Assembly: GCA_027533185.1 (NCBI GenBank)
Contig: JAPZTS010000004.1
Span: 124,001-188,000, forward strand
Origin: Leptospira sp.
GTDB lineage: Bacteria; Spirochaetota; Leptospiria; Leptospirales; Leptospiraceae
DNA length: 64,000 bases
Direction: 5' to 3'
Part shown: positions 35,094 to 45,480 of the stretch, piece by piece
Layout: each line of letters begins with the position of its first letter
Position numbering within the stretch: position 1 is the first letter of the stretch
Position numbers and translations under genes: made by a program
Notes under the pieces: model-generated
Told to the model about the DNA's origin: nothing
The model's input: the letters and a program-made list of their open reading frames with translations, nothing else
Database searches by the model: none

Positions 35094-35830
35094 AACATTT
35101 GATTTCAGACTCAAGTCACAATCTAGACCTCCGGAAAGTAGATCTAAACCAAACTTTAGAGCTAACTCTTTACAAAGACAAAATGAAAGAGTTAAAATCT
35201 AGGTTACGAACTTTGACCTTCCAGGCAAAGGTTCATCAAAGACCGATTATTTTAGTCTTTGAAGGTTGGGATGCGGCAGGTAAGGGAGGGGCAATTCGAA
35301 GGCTCACTCAAGAGATAGATCCACGATTGTTTGAGGTTCATAATATTGCAGCACCAAACGAAGAAGAAAAGAAACACCACTACCTTTGGAGGTTTTGGAA
35401 TCGAATTCCCGTAAAGGGTCATGTTGGAATCTTTGACAGGTCCTGGTATGGTCGTGTTCTGGTTGAGAGAGTAGAGGGATTTGCAAAGGATTCAGAGTGG
35501 ACAAGGGCTTATGAAGAGATTTTTTTATTTGAAGAACAACTCGTGAGTTTTGGAGCCATCCTCATTAAATTTTGGCTTCACATTTCAAAAGAAGAACAAC
35601 TAAGACGGTTTGAAACTCGTGAAAACGACCCACTCAAACGTTGGAAACTAACGGAAGAAGATTGGCGCAACAGAGATAAATGGGACAACTATGTGGATGC
35701 CGCCAATCAAATGTTTCAAAAAACGGATTCCCCGAAAGCACCTTGGATCGTAGTTCCTGCGAATGACAAATACTTTGCGAGAAAAAAAGTTTTGGAAACA
35801 ATAGTCAGAAAGTTAGAATTTGAATTCTAA
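35090..35830 (+). CDS. Polyphosphate kinase 2 family protein (Pap C-terminal-domain-like)
   Basis: A 246-residue PPK2 with all catalytic motifs: Walker A VFEGWDAAGKGGAIRR near residue 53, Walker B GIFDRSWYGRVLVERVEGFA near residue 115, and the lid ENDPLKRWKLTEEDWRNRDK near residue 175. It should transfer phosphate between polyphosphate and nucleoside mono- or diphosphates in the cytoplasm. Translation is coupled to the incomplete PPK2 upstream, which suggests a heterodimer equal to a split Pap. Its stop overlaps the convergent gene by 4 bases. Confidence 0.9.
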   Translation: MKHLISDSSHNLDLRKVDLNQTLELTLYKDKMKELKSRLRTLTFQAKVHQRPIILVFEGWDAAGKGGAIRRLTQEIDPRLFEVHNIAAPNEEEKKHHYLWRFWNRIPVKGHVGIFDRSWYGRVLVERVEGFAKDSEWTRAYEEIFLFEEQLVSFGAILIKFWLHISKEEQLRRFETRENDPLKRWKLTEEDWRNRDKWDNYVDAANQMFQKTDSPKAPWIVVPANDKYFARKKVLETIVRKLEFEF

Positions 35831-36441
35831 CGATAAGGCTTTTGCCTGATTTCGAACGTGTATATTTTATCTAAGGACTCAAGTACCACTTGGGAATAAA
35901 ATCCCAAGTCCAGAGCTCGAAACCTAGATCGAAAAAATGAGTAGTCTTCATCAAAGACTTCTTTTCTGCAATCAGGTAGCAGTTCTCTAAGTTTATTTTT
36001 AGAAATGGAGTGGTATAAAAATCCCTTCGATTCTCTTGGAATTTGCCTTTTCTCCCAAAGGATCGGTTCGCTGAAGCACAAAACGCCTGTTTTTGTTTTG
36101 ATTCGAAATTCAGCTTTCCAATCTTCCAGTGGAACAGACATAGGTTTTGATGTATTGTTATCGATAAAAAGAAAATAACCTTGGTATAAATCGTCCTCTT
36201 CTCTAGAAAGACTGAGGTAGGTTGAGTGACCATCTACGATTTGTTTTTCGGACTGAGTTCGATCTCCAAAAGTGCCAGGGTTTAACGCTCGAAACCCAAT
36301 ATAAAAAATTAGAATAATTAAGACCAAATCTAAGATGAGAACAAATTGTCTGTATCTACTTTTTTTAGTGGTTTTTCCTATGTTTTTCAAATATTCCCGG
36401 AATTCTTCCGGGGATCTGGAGTGATATCCTTTCCCCATCAA
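35827..36441 (-). CDS. Single-span membrane protein of unknown function
   Basis: A 204-residue protein with a basic N-terminal part (GKGYHSRSPEEFREYLKNIG), one hydrophobic segment at about residues 32-50 (FVLILDLVLIILIFYIGF) and a soluble beta-rich domain that should face the periplasm. No family is recognised. The start overlaps the nnr stop as ATGA, so it ends a three-gene minus-strand operon (lipoprotein, nnr, this gene). Confidence 0.65.
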   Translation of the reverse strand: MMGKGYHSRSPEEFREYLKNIGKTTKKSRYRQFVLILDLVLIILIFYIGFRALNPGTFGDRTQSEKQIVDGHSTYLSLSREEDDLYQGYFLFIDNNTSKPMSVPLEDWKAEFRIKTKTGVLCFSEPILWEKRQIPRESKGFLYHSISKNKLRELLPDCRKEVFDEDYSFFRSRFRALDLGFYSQVVLESLDKIYTFEIRQKPYR

Positions 36442-37922
36442 ACAACTCCTTTGAAAAATTCTAAGATATTTCCAGCTGTTGGATTTGTAATATCCATTTC
36501 TCTTACGCCGTCAAACAGACTTAAAGCTAAATATACAGACTCAGTCAGCGGTTCACCGGTAGATATGTATCTTGCCACAATTCCTGTTAACAAATCGCCA
36601 GTTCCCATTGTCGCAAGTTTTGGATTTGGAGATTCAAAGACAAAACACTCTCTACTTTTTGTACAATATATACTAATGTGCGACTTAACTAATATATTCA
36701 CCTGCCATTCGGAACATATGTGGCAAATATCGTCATAGACATCTTGGATACGACTGTAAGATTTATTTGTTATCTTTGAAAATTCTCCCAGATGGGGTGT
36801 CAAAAGGGTTTCTCTTGCGGTCGGCAATCTCTTTCTAGAATTTGGAATGGCTCCGGCATCCAAAATTAAAGTTTTGTTTCCTAAATCCAAGTTATCCGAA
36901 AAGTCTTCTGGATTTTCTGTTAGACCAGGACCACAAACAAGGACGGAGACTTTTTCCAGAAACGAATCTTTGATACATTCAGAAAAGGAAACGGATGCGG
37001 CCATTCGAGAAAGATCCTTGGAAAGAGTTAATTTCTGGATTTGAGAAGATGGGGATCCAATTTTTGTAATCCCTCCACCGAGTGTGGAAAAAATTTTTTC
37101 GGATAGTAGAATGGCCCCTTCCATCCCTTCTTTTCCACCATAAAACATTGCTGATCCCGATTTGTATTTATGGGCATTTAACTTGCGTTTCAGTTTTTCT
37201 TTTGCTTGCTTGTGGTCCGGTTCCCAAATAAACTTTTGTTGGAAGTTTAGCTTTGATATATGGGAACGAACGGGAAATCCAATACTTTCATAATAGCGAG
37301 GAGTGGGTTCTTCGGAGTCTGGATTTTGATAACCTATATTCTCCCATTTTCGTGTTCCTAACTCTTCGATGGAATCTGCTTGGATACAAATGGTATCCAT
37401 TCCAGAAATAAAACCACTTGGAGTATCAAGGGAGATCGTATAAAAGATTTCTTTTTTCTGGTTACACAACTCAATAATCGATGTTAGCTGTGTATCTAGA
37501 GGTGGATTAAATCCAATTCCTAGTAGAGCATCCACAAGCAAAACAGAATCCTTCGTTTTTGTTTTAAGATAGGAAGAAAGTTCGCTAATACTACCAATTG
37601 GGACACCTACTTTTTTACAAAGTGATTCATGAAATATTCCAGCATTTTTTTTGTTAGGTGCAGTTTGAAAAACCTGAACAGAATGACCTTCTTGGAAGAG
37701 TATTTGTGCAAGGGCATATCCATCTCCGCCATTCCCGCCTGTGCCTACAAGGACTAAGATGGTTTCAGCGGTTTCCCATAAATCCTCATTGGCATGAAAC
37801 ACGGATAATGCGGCTGAGCCCATAAGAGCGATTTCAGGAATTCCCAATTCCTCCGTTGAAAGCCTGTCGATATGTTTGGCTTCTGCGTTAGTAAAAATGG
37901 GATGGAATCGCATCAAATCCAA
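36438..37922 (-). CDS. nnr: Bifunctional NAD(P)H-hydrate epimerase / ADP-dependent NAD(P)H-hydrate dehydratase
   Basis: Nnr repairs hydrated NAD(P)H. The 494-residue protein has the epimerase (YjeF_N) domain first, with LVLVGTGGNGGDGYALAQIL near residue 57 and VDALLGIGFNPPLD near residue 128. The kinase-like dehydratase domain follows, with VLVCGPGLTENPEDF, LLTPHLGEFSKIT, and the nucleotide motif MGTGDLLTGIVARYI near residue 442. The start at 37922 overlaps the preceding lipoprotein gene by 10 bases; an internal ATG four codons on is also possible. Confidence 0.94.
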   Translation of the reverse strand: MDLMRFHPIFTNAEAKHIDRLSTEELGIPEIALMGSAALSVFHANEDLWETAETILVLVGTGGNGGDGYALAQILFQEGHSVQVFQTAPNKKNAGIFHESLCKKVGVPIGSISELSSYLKTKTKDSVLLVDALLGIGFNPPLDTQLTSIIELCNQKKEIFYTISLDTPSGFISGMDTICIQADSIEELGTRKWENIGYQNPDSEEPTPRYYESIGFPVRSHISKLNFQQKFIWEPDHKQAKEKLKRKLNAHKYKSGSAMFYGGKEGMEGAILLSEKIFSTLGGGITKIGSPSSQIQKLTLSKDLSRMAASVSFSECIKDSFLEKVSVLVCGPGLTENPEDFSDNLDLGNKTLILDAGAIPNSRKRLPTARETLLTPHLGEFSKITNKSYSRIQDVYDDICHICSEWQVNILVKSHISIYCTKSRECFVFESPNPKLATMGTGDLLTGIVARYISTGEPLTESVYLALSLFDGVREMDITNPTAGNILEFFKGVV

Positions 37923-39022
37923 CGGTAGATTTCCAGCGCACCTTGGCGTATGCGCACTGAAAAGATTGTGTCAAAAAGATCCGTATAAGTTTCTCTCCAC
38001 TGACCTCTCGGAGGAGAAAAGGGGAGTCGTTTGTTGTTTGTATGGTTCCCAGTTTTATCGTGCACTTGCAAACGAATGGAGTTTCCACCATCTTCCGTTT
38101 CCCAAATATAAAAATCTTGATTGTTCCGAATGGAAAATAGAATCTCAGATGGGTCTTGGATTTCTTTGATGAATTCAGACGATTTTGAATCGAACTGGTA
38201 TCGATAAATCCGTCGGAATTTAAACCGTTTGTCTTTTTTGGAGAAGTAGCTAAACGATCCCAAAACATAATCTCCGTCTGGGTGGGGTAGGAGTTTGTCC
38301 AACGTTATATCAAACTCTTTTGCCTCTGGACTAGAGAAGACGTCCAAAGTCGATTCTTTCAGATTTCCTTTCAGCTCACCATCTTCATAAAAGGTCAGTC
38401 TCATCTCTTCCGCTGTGCGGTGGTAGACAAAGAGTTTGTCCCCATCTCCAGGTGCGATGTATTCAATGTAACGGAATGGCTCTGTGTTTTTTCCGGAGGC
38501 ACCGAGCATAAAGCGGACCACACCTTTTTGGCTGATCTGCACTAAGAAGGAGGGGAGAATGGTTGATCCTTGCGTAGAAAAGGCTCCACTGTACGACTTG
38601 TAAAGTGTTTCTGTGCCGGGTGGAAGTTCCATTCCTTTGCTCGAGATTCGGTTCTGGACAATCAAATCTCCGTCCTCGTTCATCGCTACAAGTCCAATCC
38701 CTCCAAACCGGAACGGATAGTGCGGGATTCCTCCTTGCGGTTTGTAATCGGGGCTTCCGAGGGTTGCATCGAGTCGTCCGTTGCGGTCAAAGAGCTTTAC
38801 TAAGGATTGTCTCGAATCTGCAACCGCAGTGATATTGGAGGAGGAAGGTATAAAAAGAGGGACATTGGTCAGAACTTGGTTGACCACAACTCCTTCGAAG
38901 GCCTCGGGTGTGTTGCCGAGAGGGATTCGGAATAGAATTTCTTCCTTTAAGTTCTCGACACGGAACCGTAGGCAGGTGATACTTAGAAACAAGATTGGTA
39001 GTAAGAAGGCTTTTCTTCGCAT
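37913..39022 (-). CDS. Lipoprotein with beta-propeller-like repeats, unknown function
   Basis: Started at 39022, giving MRRKAFLLPILFLSITC with the lipobox cysteine at 17; the longer reading would run toward the rimP promoter. The 369-residue mature protein shows recurring beta-strand patterns with D-x-G or N-x-D-G turns (VKLFDRNGRLDATLG, VAMNEDGDLIVQ, MRLTFYEDGELKGN), as in a six- to eight-bladed propeller. No named family is recognised. It lies upstream of nnr with a 10-base overlap and diverges from rimP. Confidence 0.7.
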   Translation of the reverse strand: MRRKAFLLPILFLSITCLRFRVENLKEEILFRIPLGNTPEAFEGVVVNQVLTNVPLFIPSSSNITAVADSRQSLVKLFDRNGRLDATLGSPDYKPQGGIPHYPFRFGGIGLVAMNEDGDLIVQNRISSKGMELPPGTETLYKSYSGAFSTQGSTILPSFLVQISQKGVVRFMLGASGKNTEPFRYIEYIAPGDGDKLFVYHRTAEEMRLTFYEDGELKGNLKESTLDVFSSPEAKEFDITLDKLLPHPDGDYVLGSFSYFSKKDKRFKFRRIYRYQFDSKSSEFIKEIQDPSEILFSIRNNQDFYIWETEDGGNSIRLQVHDKTGNHTNNKRLPFSPPRGQWRETYTDLFDTIFSVRIRQGALEIYRWI

Positions 39023-39109
39023 GGCGCAACTTCCATTCCCTAATTTTTTATTTACAGGACAACTCCCTTTTCCTAAGTTGACAAGTGACAGGTCGATTTT
39101 TGACATGTC

Positions 39110-39643
39110 TTGGGTCTCTTATTAAGGATTCGTCGAGAATCTTTTGGAAATGGTTTGGCATATACCGAGGAAAACATCAGAGAACTGTTAGATCGAGTTC
39201 TCGAACCACCTCTAGCGCTTTTTTCGCTCCAGATACAGAATCGGAAAAACCACGCCCTCATTGAGATAACGCTTGATCACCTTACAAGTAAAACTGGATC
39301 CGCCAGTTTGGAAGATTGTGAGTTGGTATCTAAGAGACTCAAAGAGGAGTTGGATCTATCCGGAGAGGAATTTGATTTCACTCTTCAAGTATCTTCGGCT
39401 GGCGCAGAGCGTATCTTACGACTGCCCGAGGATTTGGATCGCTTCCAGGGGCTCTTAGCAAAACTAGAAGTTCAATCGGAAGACGGAAATTGGGACAAAC
39501 GAATTTTTCGTTTGGGACCGAGAGAGGGGGATTCTGTCAATTTGACTTTATATGATCGTAAAGCCAAACAAAAGAGGAATCCAAAACTGATCTCACTCCC
39601 CATTGGAAAAATTCGGAAGGGAAATTTGTATTTAGAAGTTTAA
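39110..39643 (+). CDS. rimP: Ribosome maturation factor RimP
   Basis: RimP assists 30S subunit assembly. The protein has up to 177 residues with NHALIEITLDHLTSKTG, LEDCELVSKRLKEELD and the conserved LQVSSAGAERILRLPEDLDRF (typical SSPGxxRPL..DF, here S-S-A-G-A-E-R), and an SH3-like end. No ATG fits: the TTG at 39110 opens the frame, and a TTG at 39155 is another choice, so the first 15 residues are uncertain. Its place directly before nusA is the standard bacterial order. Confidence 0.88.
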   Translation: MGLLLRIRRESFGNGLAYTEENIRELLDRVLEPPLALFSLQIQNRKNHALIEITLDHLTSKTGSASLEDCELVSKRLKEELDLSGEEFDFTLQVSSAGAERILRLPEDLDRFQGLLAKLEVQSEDGNWDKRIFRLGPREGDSVNLTLYDRKAKQKRNPKLISLPIGKIRKGNLYLEV

Positions 39644-39644
39644 T

Positions 39645-41033
39645 ATGGCTACAAAACAAGCAACGAAAGAAATTGGGCTATTCGAAGCCATCCAACAATT
39701 CTGTCAGGACAAATCCCTGGACAGAGAGCTCGTGCTCGGAGTGATCCGAGATTCTCTTCTCACCGCCTATCGAAAGAAAGTCGGTCTCGAAGCAGAAAAC
39801 GATGACCGATGCCAAGTTGAATTTGGCCAAGAGAATAAAAACGAAATCGTTGTCTCTGTTGCAAAAGATGTAGTTGCTGAAAAATCAGAAAATCCACTTG
39901 AGATTTCACTCGAAGAAGCAAAAAAGATCGATCCTCATGCCGAGATCGGTGGCCGGGTTCGGGTCTTTGAAAAACCGCAGGACCTTTCCCGGGTTCTTTC
40001 CAGTCAGGCGAAACAAATGGTCTTCCAAAGACTTCGCGATATGGAAAAGGAACTTTTGTTCCAAGAATATAAATCCAAAGAAGGGGAGCTTACTCACGGT
40101 TACTTCCAACGCTGGAAAAAAGATATCATGAGCATTGATCTCGGAAAAGTCGAAGGGATCATGTTAAAAAAAGACCAAAACCCTGGAGAAAAATACAGAC
40201 AGGGTGACCGTCTCAAAGCAATTATTTCTCGCGTGGAAATTCGGCCAAGAGAGCCAATGCCAGTTATTACACTTTCCCGAGCTTCCGGTGATTTTGTAAA
40301 AAAACTATTCGAAATGGAAATTCCAGAAGTTTACGATGGGATCGTTGAAATCCGGGATGTTGCAAGAATCCCATCTTACAGAACCAAGGTGGTAGTAACA
40401 ACTAGCAAATCGGATGTGGATCCAGTCGGAGCCTGTGTTGGTATGAAAGGTGTTCGGATCCAAGCGATTGTCCGCGAGCTTGGAAATGAACGAATTGATA
40501 TTGTTCTCCATTCAGATGAACCAAGTGTTTTTATTGCAAATGCAATTTCTCCCGCAAAACCTGTAGAAGTCCATGTGGACAAAAAGAGAGGGGATGCACT
40601 TGTCATTGTACCGGATGAATCTTTGTCCCTTGCCATTGGTATCAATGGATCCAATGTTAAATTGGTCTCTCAGCTATCAGGCTTTAAGATTGATATCAAA
40701 ACTGTATCTCAATACAACCAAGAGCTTGCCTCCCCAGAAGCGAGGGAGAAATTAGATCGCCTGTTCAATGCCCAACAAGAGGCAATGGAAGGCGCAGAAG
40801 AAGATTCGGAAGGAAGCGATGAAGATGACAGCGATTACACTCCGCTTTCAGAAATACCAGGACTCACTCCAAGAATCGTAGGACTTTTGGAAGCCGGTGG
40901 AATAAAAAATGTAGAAACCTTACTCGAGTTTAGTCCCGAAGAACTTTCTGCAATTGGTGGAATAGGAAGAACTACTGCAGATCAAATCTTACGTTTGTTA
41001 AGAGAGTCGATCGAATGGGTGGAAGAGGGTTAA
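39645..41033 (+). CDS. nusA: Transcription termination/antitermination factor NusA
   Basis: NusA binds RNA polymerase and nascent RNA. The 462-residue protein has the N-terminal polymerase-binding domain (about 1-135), an S1 domain, two KH domains ([18 protein letters not shown] near 265 and [19 protein letters not shown] near 330), an acidic linker ([16 protein letters not shown]), and a helix-hairpin-helix end ([20 protein letters not shown] near 405). One C-terminal HhH unit is present instead of the two acidic repeats of E. coli. It follows rimP by one base. Confidence 0.97.
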   Translation: MATKQATKEIGLFEAIQQFCQDKSLDRELVLGVIRDSLLTAYRKKVGLEAENDDRCQVEFGQENKNEIVVSVAKDVVAEKSENPLEISLEEAKKIDPHAEIGGRVRVFEKPQDLSRVLSSQAKQMVFQRLRDMEKELLFQEYKSKEGELTHGYFQRWKKDIMSIDLGKVEGIMLKKDQNPGEKYRQGDRLKAIISRVEIRPREPMPVITLSRASGDFVKKLFEMEIPEVYDGIVEIRDVARIPSYRTKVVVTTSKSDVDPVGACVGMKGVRIQAIVRELGNERIDIVLHSDEPSVFIANAISPAKPVEVHVDKKRGDALVIVPDESLSLAIGINGSNVKLVSQLSGFKIDIKTVSQYNQELASPEAREKLDRLFNAQQEAMEGAEEDSEGSDEDDSDYTPLSEIPGLTPRIVGLLEAGGIKNVETLLEFSPEELSAIGGIGRTTADQILRLLRESIEWVEEG

Positions 41034-41046
41034 GAGTAAGGAAATT

Positions 41047-43821
41047 ATGGAAGAGCAAAAGTCGATAAAAGAAACCCTCCAGCAAGGTGCAAGTGGCGAT
41101 AAGACCAAAAAGAAGTTGGTCATAAAAAAGAAAGCTACTAGTTCCGATGAAAAAAAAGAAGCAAGTTCCCAACAAAGTAATGCTCAAGAGAGCAAACCAT
41201 CTCTTCCCGAAAAGAAAAAAGACCTAACAGAATTAGTACGAGAAGAAGTAAAACGGCAAGGAATGACTGGTGGCTCAGGTCCACAGGCTCCTTCGCAAGC
41301 ATCACCGATCGTATCAAGACCAGAACGAAAACTGGAAGTTCCATTGGAACAAGAAAGACAGCCTTTAGACCGTAAGCCAGAATCCATTCTTTCTGGAGAT
41401 ACTTCCTCACCTAACTATCGTTCGGATGAAAGAAAAGGCCAAGGCGGTAATCAAGGTTACTTCAAAAAAGAAGATCGCAATCCTATCGTTTCAAGACCTC
41501 AAAACCAAAGACCACCTAGACCTGAGGGCCAAGGCAGTGGTGGTTACCAAGGCAATCGCGGCCCAGGCCAAGGTGGTGGTGGTTACCAAGGCAATCGTGG
41601 TCCCGGCCAAGGTGGTGGTGGTTACCAAGGGAATCGTGGTCCCGGCCAAGGTGGTGGTGGCTACCAAGGGAATCGTGGTCCTGGACAGGGTGGCGGTACA
41701 GGCTACCAAGGGAATCGTGGTCCTGGACAGGGTGGTGGCACTGGCTACCAAGGGAATCGTGGTCCTGGACAGGGTGGTGGCACTGGCTACCAAGGGAATC
41801 GTGGTCCTGGACAGGGTGGTGGCACTGGTTACCAAGGGAACAGGGGAGCTAGACCCATCGGTCAAGGCGGTGGACCTGGTGCAAAACCTATAGGTGAATC
41901 ACCGTTTGGTGGTGCAGGAGCTCCTCCCGGCGCTGGTGGAAGTACCGGCAAAAAGAAAGTATTTGATAAAGAAAAAGGTGGCCGAGAGGAAAACGAAAAC
42001 ACAAAGTTTTTTAAACAGAGTTTTCGAAAGCAAAAAGCCCAAGCCGCAGCTCTCGCAGCTGTACCTAAAGAGATTTCTATTTTAGAAAATATCCAAGTTG
42101 GTGAGATTGCAAAAAAATTAAATCTCAAACCTGGTGATGTCATCGCCAAACTTATGAAAATGGGTATGATGGTGACAATCAACAATGTAATCGACGCAGA
42201 AACAGCTACGATCCTTGCGGATGATTACGGCTGTAAGGTGAAGATTGTTTCTCTCTACGACGAAACGGTAATCGAAGAAGAAAAAGAGTCGGAAGAGGAT
42301 TATATCACAAGACCTCCTGTTGTTACCATTATGGGTCACGTAGATCATGGTAAAACAAAACTTCTCGATACGATTCGATCCTCTCGGGTCGCAGAAGGAG
42401 AGTCGGGTGGAATCACTCAGCATATTGGTGCCTACCAAGTAGAAACCAATCGTGGTAAGATTGCTTTTTTAGATACGCCAGGTCACGAAGCATTTACTTC
42501 CATGCGAGCTCGAGGTGCCTCCGTTACCGATATCGTAGTTCTCGTTGTTGCAGCCGACGATGGTGTGATGCCACAAACTTTGGAAGCAATCAACCATGCT
42601 AAAGAAGCTGAGGTTCCCATCATTGTTGCGGTAAACAAAATTGATCTACCTGCAGCAAACCCTGAAAAGGTTCGTCAGGAGCTAGCAAACTACGGACTCC
42701 AACCAGAAGAATGGGGTGGAACAACAATCTTCTGTGATATATCAGCAAAAAATAATATTGGAATCGATAAACTCCTTGAGATGATCCTCATCCAGGCAGA
42801 GCTTCTCGACCACAAAGCCAATCCAAAACGTCGAGCAAAAGGTACTATCGTGGAAGCCAAACTCGATCCAGGTCGTGGTGCGGTGGCAACTGTCCTTATC
42901 CAGAATGGAACTCTCCGCGTGGGGGACGCCTTTGTTGCAGGTGTTCATGCAGGACGTGTGCGGGCGATGTACAATGACCTAGGTCAGTCGATCAAAGAGG
43001 CAGGACCTTCTTATCCTGCTCTTGTTACAGGTCTAGATGGAGTACCGGATGCGGGAGCTCCTTTTGATGTGGTTGTGGATGACAAAGAGGCTCGTGGGAT
43101 TTCTCATAGCCGTCAAGAATATGAAAGACTTGGTCAATCTAAGAATGCGGCTACTCGTGTAACGCTTGATAATATGAGTGAGATCATCAAACAAGGTGCT
43201 CTCAAAGAACTTAAAGTCATTATCAAAGCTGACGTTCGTGGTTCTACCGAAGCAGTGAAAGAAGCCTTAGAAAAACTCTCCACACCAGACGTTCGACTCA
43301 ATGTAATCCATGCGGGAACGGGTGCGATTGTAGATTCAGATATCATCTTGGCATCTGCATCCAATGCGATTGTGATTGGATTCCACACTAGGGCAAATCC
43401 AAAGACAGTGTCGCTTGCAGAGAAGGAAAAAGTAGAAATCAAATACTATAGCATCATCTATGATGTGGTAAATGAAGTCAAAGCTTCCATGGAAGGAATG
43501 TTAGAACCTGAAAAAGTGGAGAATATCATCGGTAAGGTGGAAATCCGAGATGTGTTCAAGATTTCCAAGGTTGGAAACATCGCTGGTTGTATGGTTAAAT
43601 CTGGAAAGGTTACCAAAAACGGAAACGTTCGTGTAGTTTCAAGCAAATCCGGTGAAATTCTTTGGGAAGGCAAAATCAAAAACCTCAAACGTATGAAGGA
43701 CGATGTCGCCGATGTTCTCACTGGTTTTGAGTGTGGTATCTTACTCGATGGATTCAACGAGTTCGAAGTTGGAGATGAGATCGAAGTATACGAGATTCGA
43801 GAGATTGCTCGTAAACTGTAA
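41047..43821 (+). CDS. infB: Translation initiation factor IF-2
   Basis: IF-2 is the GTPase that brings initiator tRNA to the ribosome. The 924-residue protein has a long disordered N-terminus with a Gly-rich repeat block (about residues 165-267), an IF2_N domain ([20 protein letters not shown] near 343), and the G domain with [18 protein letters not shown] (about 428), [19 protein letters not shown] (about 475) and [10 protein letters not shown]. Domains II-IV follow to a normal end. The Gly-rich repeats are near-identical in DNA and explain the long open frames seen on other frames here. Confidence 0.98.
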   Translation: MEEQKSIKETLQQGASGDKTKKKLVIKKKATSSDEKKEASSQQSNAQESKPSLPEKKKDLTELVREEVKRQGMTGGSGPQAPSQASPIVSRPERKLEVPLEQERQPLDRKPESILSGDTSSPNYRSDERKGQGGNQGYFKKEDRNPIVSRPQNQRPPRPEGQGSGGYQGNRGPGQGGGGYQGNRGPGQGGGGYQGNRGPGQGGGGYQGNRGPGQGGGTGYQGNRGPGQGGGTGYQGNRGPGQGGGTGYQGNRGPGQGGGTGYQGNRGARPIGQGGGPGAKPIGESPFGGAGAPPGAGGSTGKKKVFDKEKGGREENENTKFFKQSFRKQKAQAAALAAVPKEISILENIQVGEIAKKLNLKPGDVIAKLMKMGMMVTINNVIDAETATILADDYGCKVKIVSLYDETVIEEEKESEEDYITRPPVVTIMGHVDHGKTKLLDTIRSSRVAEGESGGITQHIGAYQVETNRGKIAFLDTPGHEAFTSMRARGASVTDIVVLVVAADDGVMPQTLEAINHAKEAEVPIIVAVNKIDLPAANPEKVRQELANYGLQPEEWGGTTIFCDISAKNNIGIDKLLEMILIQAELLDHKANPKRRAKGTIVEAKLDPGRGAVATVLIQNGTLRVGDAFVAGVHAGRVRAMYNDLGQSIKEAGPSYPALVTGLDGVPDAGAPFDVVVDDKEARGISHSRQEYERLGQSKNAATRVTLDNMSEIIKQGALKELKVIIKADVRGSTEAVKEALEKLSTPDVRLNVIHAGTGAIVDSDIILASASNAIVIGFHTRANPKTVSLAEKEKVEIKYYSIIYDVVNEVKASMEGMLEPEKVENIIGKVEIRDVFKISKVGNIAGCMVKSGKVTKNGNVRVVSSKSGEILWEGKIKNLKRMKDDVADVLTGFECGILLDGFNEFEVGDEIEVYEIREIARKL
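41539..41847 (+). repeat. In-frame minisatellite inside infB
   Basis: Eight tandem units of 39 or 42 bases encode [12 protein letters not shown] or [13 protein letters not shown]. The first four units are of the shorter type, the last four of the longer; units of the longer type around 41737-41820 are nearly identical in DNA, a sign of recent duplication or gene conversion. All lengths are multiples of three, so copy-number change keeps the frame. Confidence 0.92.
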
Positions 43822-43830
43822 GGTAATTGG

Positions 43831-44244
43831 ATGAACCCGGTTCGAAAGAAGAAACTCGAATCCGAGATCATTCGTTTGCTCTCACTTGCGATTCTGGAAG
43901 GTAAGGTAAAGGACCCAAGGGTTTTTTTACCAAGCTTTCACAGAATTGAACTAACCGATGACCTCAAACATGCAAAGATTTATTTTACGGCTCTCTGTAA
44001 CAACAATGAACGTAAAAAACTGACTCAAGGTCTTGTCTCGTCGGCAGGCTTTTTGTCCAGTCTTGTCGGAAAAAATTTACACTTACATACGAACCCACGA
44101 TTCAGTTTTGTTTGGGACAACAATTACATCAAGAGTTTGGATGTGATTCGTCTGATTGATGAATCCAAACCAAAAACTTTGTTCGAAGAACTACATCCAG
44201 ACGTAGACACCGAAAGCAAATCGGAATCCGACGAATCGGCTTGA
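43831..44244 (+). CDS. rbfA: Ribosome-binding factor A
   Basis: RbfA is a small KH-type protein that binds the 30S subunit during maturation. The 137-residue product has RKKKLESEIIRLLSLAILEG at the start and the RVFLPSFHRIELTDDLKHAKIYF block near residue 35, as in the family, although V in the usual DPR-V is followed by F. It begins 9 bases after infB and ends 15 before truB, in the standard order. Confidence 0.92.
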   Translation: MNPVRKKKLESEIIRLLSLAILEGKVKDPRVFLPSFHRIELTDDLKHAKIYFTALCNNNERKKLTQGLVSSAGFLSSLVGKNLHLHTNPRFSFVWDNNYIKSLDVIRLIDESKPKTLFEELHPDVDTESKSESDESA

Positions 44245-44259
44245 TTTAGGGATATTTTT

Positions 44260-45183
44260 TTGGACCCGAGGTCAGGCTATCTTTTTGTCTATAAACCTCC
44301 GGGGATTACCAGTAGTGATTTGGTATTAACTCTCAAACGAAAATTAAAAACCAAAGCCATTGGTCATACTGGCACCTTAGATCGGTTTGCAGAGGGACTT
44401 TTGATTCTTCCGATTTGTGATTATACTTCCTTTTCTCAAGTTTTTCTTGGTTTGGATAAAACCTACTATGCGGAAGTTCTTGTCGGCAAACGAACAGACT
44501 CAGGTGATCCCGACGGTGTGGTTGAGATAGATTCCGTCGAAGAGAGTTTAGAGATTTTTCAGTCTAAGTTCACAATACAGGAGTTAGAACAGGAATTACG
44601 CAATCTAGAAAAGATCACACAACAATCTGCCCCTAAAATCTCCGCTCTTAAAGTTGGGGGAAAAAGGCAGTCTGATCTTGTGCGGATGGGTGTGGAAGTC
44701 GAAGAAAAAATCAGATCGATTCGGATCTATTCGGTTTCCAGTGTGGCAAAAGAAGAATTTGGGTTTTCGTTTCGGGTTCACGTAAGCTCAGGGACGTACA
44801 TTCGGAAGATGATTCTGGACCTTTCCGGCCAATGGGGAATCCCCCTAACTCTCCAAAGACTGGTCCGCGAGCGAATTGCAAACTACGATCTTTCATTTGC
44901 CACTCATTTGGATTCCGTGGATCTTTCCCAAGTCAAATCCTGGAAAGAAATCTTACCTTTGCCGTATCGAAAAGTGGAACCGTCCGAAAAAAAGGGAATC
45001 CTGCACGGGGGGTATGTTTGGGACAAATTGCCGAACGCAAGCGATTTAGGTTTTTATCTCGTAGACGAGGATGGGGAAACCCTCCTTGCTTGGTGCACCA
45101 GGAAGGGAAAGCCAGACCATTTGCCCTATCGATACAGAAAAGTATTTTTTGATCCCCATCAAAAAATTATGTTTTCTAAATAA
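44260..45183 (+). CDS. truB: tRNA pseudouridine-55 synthase
   Basis: TruB makes pseudouridine 55 in the T loop of tRNA. The 307-residue protein starts with TTG at 44260. It opens [19 protein letters not shown] and has the catalytic aspartate in [19 protein letters not shown] near residue 36, where many bacteria have D-P-x-[23 protein letters not shown] and [16 protein letters not shown] follow. The C-terminal PUA-like part is short. The D-R-F-A-E-G variant keeps the catalytic Asp. Confidence 0.93.
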   Translation: MDPRSGYLFVYKPPGITSSDLVLTLKRKLKTKAIGHTGTLDRFAEGLLILPICDYTSFSQVFLGLDKTYYAEVLVGKRTDSGDPDGVVEIDSVEESLEIFQSKFTIQELEQELRNLEKITQQSAPKISALKVGGKRQSDLVRMGVEVEEKIRSIRIYSVSSVAKEEFGFSFRVHVSSGTYIRKMILDLSGQWGIPLTLQRLVRERIANYDLSFATHLDSVDLSQVKSWKEILPLPYRKVEPSEKKGILHGGYVWDKLPNASDLGFYLVDEDGETLLAWCTRKGKPDHLPYRYRKVFFDPHQKIMFSK

Positions 45184-45208
45184 GGTGATTTTAGATTTTG
45201 GAAGAAAT

Positions 45209-45475
45209 ATGATCACCAAAGAACAAAAACAGCAGATCATTGCTACATTCGGTAGCAAACCAAACGACTCCGGTTCTGCAGAAGTACAAATCGCCCTACT
45301 TGACGCACGTATCAAAGACCTTACAGAACACTTCAAAGTGAACAAAAAGGATTTCCATTCCCGTCGTGGCCTAATTGCCCTTGTAAACCAGAGAAAACGA
45401 CTTTTGGAATATCTAAAAAAGTCCAATACCGATAATTACAAAAAGATCATCGAAAAACTCGGGCTTAGGAAGTAG
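45209..45475 (+). CDS. rpsO: 30S ribosomal protein S15
   Basis: S15 binds 16S rRNA early in 30S assembly. The start is the ATG at 45209 with ggaag before it; the longer reading would add 46 residues from within truB. The 88-residue product opens [15 protein letters not shown] and has the typical [20 protein letters not shown] and [20 protein letters not shown] segments. rpsO directly before pnp is the common bacterial arrangement. Confidence 0.97.
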   Translation: MITKEQKQQIIATFGSKPNDSGSAEVQIALLDARIKDLTEHFKVNKKDFHSRRGLIALVNQRKRLLEYLKKSNTDNYKKIIEKLGLRK

Positions 45476-45480
45476 TTCCT

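Noticed and set aside
41539..41847. CRISPR-like tandem array
   Set aside because: The units are contiguous, coding and in frame with no unique spacers; they encode a Gly-rich block of IF-2.
41426..41893. Long open frames in the other frames and on the opposite strand of infB (such as 41426-41893 plus and 41491-41865 minus)
   Set aside because: They are shadows of the in-frame minisatellite, whose low-complexity sequence is free of stops in several frames. infB itself is clearly the coding frame.
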